Below are positions 59,583 through 61,310 of a DNA stretch of 61,310 bases, piece by piece. This DNA comes from an uncultured Curvibacter sp. Its GTDB lineage: Bacteria; Pseudomonadota; Gammaproteobacteria; Burkholderiales; Burkholderiaceae_C. Position numbers and translations under genes: made by a program. Numbering within the stretch: position 1 is the stretch's first letter; every line of letters starts with the position of its first letter. The notes beneath the pieces are model-generated. The model did not search any database. It worked only from the letters and a program-made list of their open reading frames with translations, and had not been told where the DNA came from. Location: positions 1-61,310 of the forward strand of contig CAIKMN010000001.1 in NCBI GenBank assembly GCA_903828535.1, written 5' to 3'.

Positions 59583-60848
59583 TTACTTGGTCACAGGCTC
59601 ATCAGGCTTTTTGTCGTTGCCTTCGATGTAAGGGCTCCAAGGCTTGGCTTTGACGGGTGCGGGTGTTTTCCAAACCACATTGAATTGACCATCGGCCTTG
59701 ATTTCGCCGATAAAGACCGATTTATGCAAGTGGTGGTTCTTGCTGTCCATCTCAGAGGTGATGCCGCTGGGCGCGGTGAACTTTTGACCCGCCATGGCCG
59801 CGATGACCTTGTCCACATCGGTGGACTTGGCTTTCTCAACCGCTTGCTTCCACATGTTGATGCCGATGTAGGTGGCTTCCATCGGGTCATTGGTCAAAGG
59901 TTTGTCTTTGTGGCCGGCGATGTTGTGGGCCTTGGCATAGGCAGACCACTTCTTGATGAAGGCATCGTTGGTGGGGTTCTTCAGGCTCATGAAGTAGTTC
60001 CAAGCGGCCAAGTGGCCCACCAAGGGTTTGGTGTCCACGCCGCGCAGTTCTTCCTCACCCACGGAGAAAGCCACCACGGGCACGTCTTTGGCCTTCAAGC
60101 CCGCATTGCCCAACTCTTTGTAGAAGGGCACGTTGGAGTCGCCATTGATGGTAGAAACCACAGCGGTTTTGCCGCCTTGCGAGAACTTCTTGATGTCAGC
60201 CACGATGGTTTGGTAATCGGAGTGACCGAAGGGGGTGTATTTTTCGTCGATGTCTTTGTCTTGAATGCCCTTGCTGTGCAAGTAAGCACGCAAGATTTTG
60301 TTGGTGGTACGGGGATACACATAGTCGGTACCCAACAGCACAAAGCGCTTGGCACCGCCACCGTCTTTGCTCATCAAATAATCAACTGCTGGGATGGCTT
60401 GTTGGTTCGGCGCAGCACCGGTGTAGAACACGTTTTTAGAGAGTTCTTCACCTTCGTATTGCACGGGGTAGAACAACAGGCCATTCATTTCTTCGACGAC
60501 GGGAAGCACCGACTTGCGTGACACCGAGGTCCAGCAACCGAAGATAACAGAGACCTTGTCTTGACCCAACAATTGCTTGGTTTTTTCTGCGAACAAAGGC
60601 CAGTTAGAAGCGGGGTCGACCACCACGGGTTCAAGCTTTTTGCCCAACACGCCACCGTTGGCATTGATTTCATCAATGGCCATCAGAACGGTGTCTTTCA
60701 AGACAGTTTCAGAAATGGCCATGGTGCCAGACAAGCTGTGCAACACACCAACTTTGATGGTGTCAGCCGCAAAGGCGGGCACCAAAGATCCAACAGACAG
60801 TGCGGCCGCGACGGCCAGAGTTTTCAAACTTCCGCGACGATTCATCAT
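59583..60848 (-). CDS. urtA: Urea ABC transporter substrate-binding protein UrtA
   Basis: A 421-residue periplasmic binding protein. The N-terminus MMNRRGSLKTLAVAAALSVGS has two arginines in a Tat-like setting (NRRGSLK) before the hydrophobic core and AFA cleavage site. The mature part has IKVGVLHSLSGTMAISETVLKD (motif HSLSGTMAISE), typical of UrtA. ATG 60848 has GGAG 8 nt before it; the longer frame to 60899 is rejected. A sigma-54 promoter lies about 85-95 bp upstream. Confidence 0.95.
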   Translation of the reverse strand: MMNRRGSLKTLAVAAALSVGSLVPAFAADTIKVGVLHSLSGTMAISETVLKDTVLMAIDEINANGGVLGKKLEPVVVDPASNWPLFAEKTKQLLGQDKVSVIFGCWTSVSRKSVLPVVEEMNGLLFYPVQYEGEELSKNVFYTGAAPNQQAIPAVDYLMSKDGGGAKRFVLLGTDYVYPRTTNKILRAYLHSKGIQDKDIDEKYTPFGHSDYQTIVADIKKFSQGGKTAVVSTINGDSNVPFYKELGNAGLKAKDVPVVAFSVGEEELRGVDTKPLVGHLAAWNYFMSLKNPTNDAFIKKWSAYAKAHNIAGHKDKPLTNDPMEATYIGINMWKQAVEKAKSTDVDKVIAAMAGQKFTAPSGITSEMDSKNHHLHKSVFIGEIKADGQFNVVWKTPAPVKAKPWSPYIEGNDKKPDEPVTK

Positions 60849-60928
60849 GGGGTGACTCCAAACAGGTTGACTAAAAACAGAACTTAGGACTTGCCTCAAA
60901 ACTTTGGCTTTGAGTGCCCAGACGCTGA

Positions 60929-60944
60929 CGCAAAGGCCGTGCCA
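60929..60944 (-). promoter_or_regulatory. Sigma-54 (RpoN) promoter for urtABCDE
   Basis: On the minus strand the bases read TGGCACG-GCCT-TTGCG, matching the -24/-12 consensus TGGCACG-N4-TTGCW at all but the last position, with GG and GC exactly 10 bp apart. Transcription would start near 60917, giving a leader of about 70 nt before urtA. NtrC would be the expected activator under nitrogen limitation; I did not find a clear NtrC site pair in the 95 bp between this element and ureA. Confidence 0.8.
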
Positions 60945-61038
60945 ACTTTGGAAATATTTCTCATCAATTCAAAACAGACGGCTTGAATTGTTTACAAAAG
61001 CGGCACAATGCTTGCATGAAATTGGATGGAAAAAGACC

Positions 61039-61310
61039 ATGGAACTCACCCCCCGAGAGAAAGACAAACTGTTGATATTTACCGCGGCGTTGCTCGCGGA
61101 GCGACGCATGGCGCGCGGTTTGAAATTGAACTATCCTGAAGCGGTGGCCCTGATCAGTGCGGCCGTCATGGAAGGTGCCCGTGACGGCAAGACGGTGGCC
61201 CAATTGATGAGCGAAGGGCGCACTATTTTGGCGCGAAACGACGTGATGGCGGGTGTGGCCGAGATGATTCCGGACATCCAAGTGGAGGCCACCTTCCCGG
61301 ATGGCACCAA
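61039..61310 (+). CDS. ureA: Urease gamma subunit UreA (3' end outside window)
   Basis: The frame starts at ATG 61039 ([20 protein letters not shown]) and remains open to the window edge, giving 90 residues of about 100. [32 protein letters not shown] and [19 protein letters not shown] are typical of urease gamma. Urease hydrolyses urea to ammonia and carbamate. It diverges from urtA with 190 bp between, and ureB and ureC presumably follow outside. Confidence 0.95.
   Translation, partial: MELTPREKDKLLIFTAALLAERRMARGLKLNYPEAVALISAAVMEGARDGKTVAQLMSEGRTILARNDVMAGVAEMIPDIQVEATFPDGT

Noticed and set aside
60983-61009. Sigma-70 promoter for ureA (TTGAAT with CACAAT)
   Set aside because: The 15-bp spacing and weak -10 make it unconvincing; ureA promoter left open.

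Overview
The window looks like a chromosomal segment of a betaproteobacterium of the order Burkholderiales, most like the Comamonadaceae (Limnohabitans/Rhodoferax type). This rests on the gene families and their order: a phasin, a LivM-LivG fusion, a fused uraD-allC gene, PuuD-type urate oxidation, a Burkholderia-type porin and a urt/ure locus. Base composition is moderately GC-rich and even, genes are packed tightly with many 1-14 bp overlaps, and I see no insertion sequence, prophage, tRNA, rRNA or CRISPR array.

Layout. 1-12.8 kb is a mixed metabolic stretch: phasin end, nitroreductase, acyl-CoA ligase, an orphan ABC binding protein, an M13 peptidase, a GNAT enzyme, a zinc alcohol dehydrogenase, an arsenate reductase/aquaporin pair, a lipocalin, a DUF885 protein, a DUF2878 membrane protein and an SDR. 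12.8-21.1 kb holds a flavin reductase-like gene, a complete branched-chain amino-acid-type ABC importer (binding protein, LivH, fused LivM-LivG, LivF), methylmalonate-semialdehyde dehydrogenase and a divergent LysR regulator. 21.2-25.8 kb is an envelope group: a Wzi-like barrel fused to a PAP2 phosphatase, DgkA and a UshA-like nucleotidase. 25.8-30.1 kb is a minus-strand TonB unit (exbD, tonB, receptor, exbB) whose receptor carries one in-frame stop. 30.2-32.2 kb pairs a fatty-acid hydroxylase-like gene with a cyclopropane fatty acid synthase.

32.3-61.3 kb forms one functional story: nitrogen recovery from purines down to ammonia. It encodes a Gpt-like phosphoribosyltransferase, guanine and 8-oxoguanine deaminases, xanthine dehydrogenase (xdhAB), membrane urate oxidase PuuD, hydroxyisourate hydrolase UraH, OHCU decarboxylase fused to allantoate amidohydrolase, allantoinase PuuE, and an M20 hydrolase of unknown substrate. 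It also has two ABC importers likely to bring in purines or nucleosides (BMP type and NMT1 type), a porin, the urea importer urtABCDE, ureD and the start of ureA. XdhC and a recognisable ureidoglycolate lyase are not in the window.

Two regulatory elements stand out. The leader of the NMT1-type transporter (about 50508-50575) has the position, gene partner and nested stems expected of the NMT1-motif xanthine/urate riboswitch. The urtA promoter region contains an excellent sigma-54 -24/-12 element at 60929-60944, which ties urea uptake to nitrogen limitation. Other points of interest are the Wzi-PAP2 fusion overlapping dgkA, the nonsense codon in the TonB receptor, the inversion of the urt operon between ureD and ureA, and the palindromes in front of the Liv binding protein. 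Coordinates of starts were moved inward where the longest frame began at an implausible TTG or lacked a ribosome binding site; each case is stated.
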